Shown piece by piece: positions 5,420-6,110 of a stretch of 6,110 bases of DNA. The DNA is from Pseudomonadota bacterium (lineage in GTDB: Bacteria; Myxococcota_A; Polyangia; Polyangiales; Polyangiaceae), in NCBI GenBank assembly GCA_023411445.1, contig JAEYOT010000777.1, positions 1-6,110 of the forward strand. Reading direction: 5' to 3'. The notes beneath the pieces are model-generated. The model was not told the origin of the DNA. It saw nothing but the letters and a program-made list of their open reading frames with translations, and made no database searches. Numbering within the stretch: position 1 is the first letter of the stretch; each line of letters starts with the position of its first letter. Made by a program: the position numbers and the translations under genes.

Positions 5420-6110
5420 CGCTTCGATCGGGGAGGTGCGGGCGGCCTTGAGCGCTGGCAAAAAGCCACCCACGATGCCCATACCGGTGCCGGCGATCAG
5501 CGAGCCAAGCAAGATGCCGGGCGTCGCCGCGAAAGAGAACGAGATCTCCTGAAAGGTCTGGAAGTTCATCATCGAGACGCGCGTGAACGTGAGCGCCAGC
5601 GCCGCGAGCAAGCCGATGAAGCCGCCCACCAGCGCCAGCACCGTGGACTCCAGCACGAACGACGACAAGATGGCGAAGCGAGAGAAGCCCAGGGCGCGCA
5701 GCGTGCCGACCTCGCGCTTGCGCTGCGCCACGGCCGCGAACATGGTGTTCATCGCGCCGAGCGTCGCGCCGGTGGCGCAGAACAGCGTGATGATGAAGCC
5801 CATGATGCTGATGAAGATGGCCGTACCCTGCGACTGATCTTCGTAGTACTTGGTCTCGCGGCGCGCCTCGAGCAACAGCTGCTTGTCCGTCTCCACCATG
5901 GCCTTGAAGGCGTCGAACTTGGCGGGGGACTCCAGCCGGGCCGTGACGGAGGAGACGAGCCCTTCGCGGCCGAACGATGAGCGCGCCGTCTCCAAGTTGA
6001 CCCACACCTCGGACTCGAACGACGAGCCGCCCGCCTCGAACACGCCGACGACGTTGACCGGACGGTTCTTCTTCAGGTCGAACTTGTCGCCGATGGTCAT
6101 GCCCTTGTAG
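5408..6110 (-). CDS. MacB/FtsX-type ABC transporter permease, C-terminal part (5' end outside window)
   Basis: The frame is open to the right edge (YKG precedes the Met at 6100), so the start is outside and 233 residues are visible. Numbered from that Met, residues 1-90 are the end of a MacB-type periplasmic domain, with the typical NVVGVFEAGGSSFESEVWV. Three transmembrane helices follow (about 93-117, 144-172, 191-214). The cytoplasmic coupling segment VAQRKREVGTLRALGFSR (124-141) and the terminal LPALKAARTSPIEAMRG (214-230) are classic for FtsX-domain permeases of the MacB/LolCE/DevC group. These proteins couple an ATPase to export of lipoproteins, peptides or small molecules without a substrate-conducting pore (family knowledge). 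The ATPase and any adaptor would lie to the right of the window. The substrate cannot be assigned. Confidence 0.92.
   Translation of the reverse strand, partial: YKGMTIGDKFDLKKNRPVNVVGVFEAGGSSFESEVWVNLETARSSFGREGLVSSVTARLESPAKFDAFKAMVETDKQLLLEARRETKYYEDQSQGTAIFISIMGFIITLFCATGATLGAMNTMFAAVAQRKREVGTLRALGFSRFAILSSFVLESTVLALVGGFIGLLAALALTFTRVSMMNFQTFQEISFSFAATPGILLGSLIAGTGMGIVGGFLPALKAARTSPIEAMRG

Noticed and set aside
5163..6005. A 280-codon minus-strand open frame overlapping plsC and the ABC permease.
   Set aside because: It runs antisense to the end of plsC and in another frame over the FtsX-type permease. Its product is Arg/Ala/His-rich without domain features, as expected for a shadow frame in GC-rich DNA.

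Overview
The window is GC-rich (about two thirds G+C by eye) and densely coded. It has seven genes, very short intergenic gaps and strong Ala/Arg/Gly codon bias. TPR proteins, Ala/Pro-rich lipoproteins, an Mla-type transporter and short c-type cytochromes together suggest a Gram-negative, myxobacterium-like (Myxococcota) chromosome. That assignment is an inference from style, because no rRNA or other marker gene is present. I see no tRNA, CRISPR array, insertion sequence or prophage.

Left block (1-2185, + strand): the 3' end of a TPR-repeat protein, an MlaE-family phospholipid-transport permease starting 6 bases later, and its ABC ATPase partner, which overlaps the permease stop as ATGA. The permease keeps its family motifs. 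The ATPase has a good Walker A, but the Q-loop Gln, the catalytic Glu after Walker B and the H-loop His are all replaced. No MCE/MlaD gene follows.

Middle block: a minus-strand lipoprotein with two tandem FKBP peptidyl-prolyl isomerase domains (2189-3124) converges on the ATPase with a 3-base gap. Across an 80-base intergenic region, two + strand c-type cytochromes are transcribed divergently: a monoheme lipoprotein (3205-3567) and, 2 bases later, a membrane-anchored diheme protein (3570-4544). They look like an electron-carrier pair. No dehydrogenase or oxidase is in view.

Right block: after a 56-base gap holding a terminator-like hairpin and a weak promoter-like sequence comes a PlsC-type acyltransferase (4601-5404). 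It converges, again with a 3-base gap, on the C-terminal part of a MacB/FtsX-type ABC permease (minus strand, running off the right edge). A near-perfect 27-base inverted repeat is centred on this second junction.

Most of the window is envelope biology: lipid transport, phospholipid synthesis, periplasmic folding, electron transfer and a MacB/Lol-like exporter. The least ordinary item is the Mla-type ATPase with three altered catalytic-site positions.
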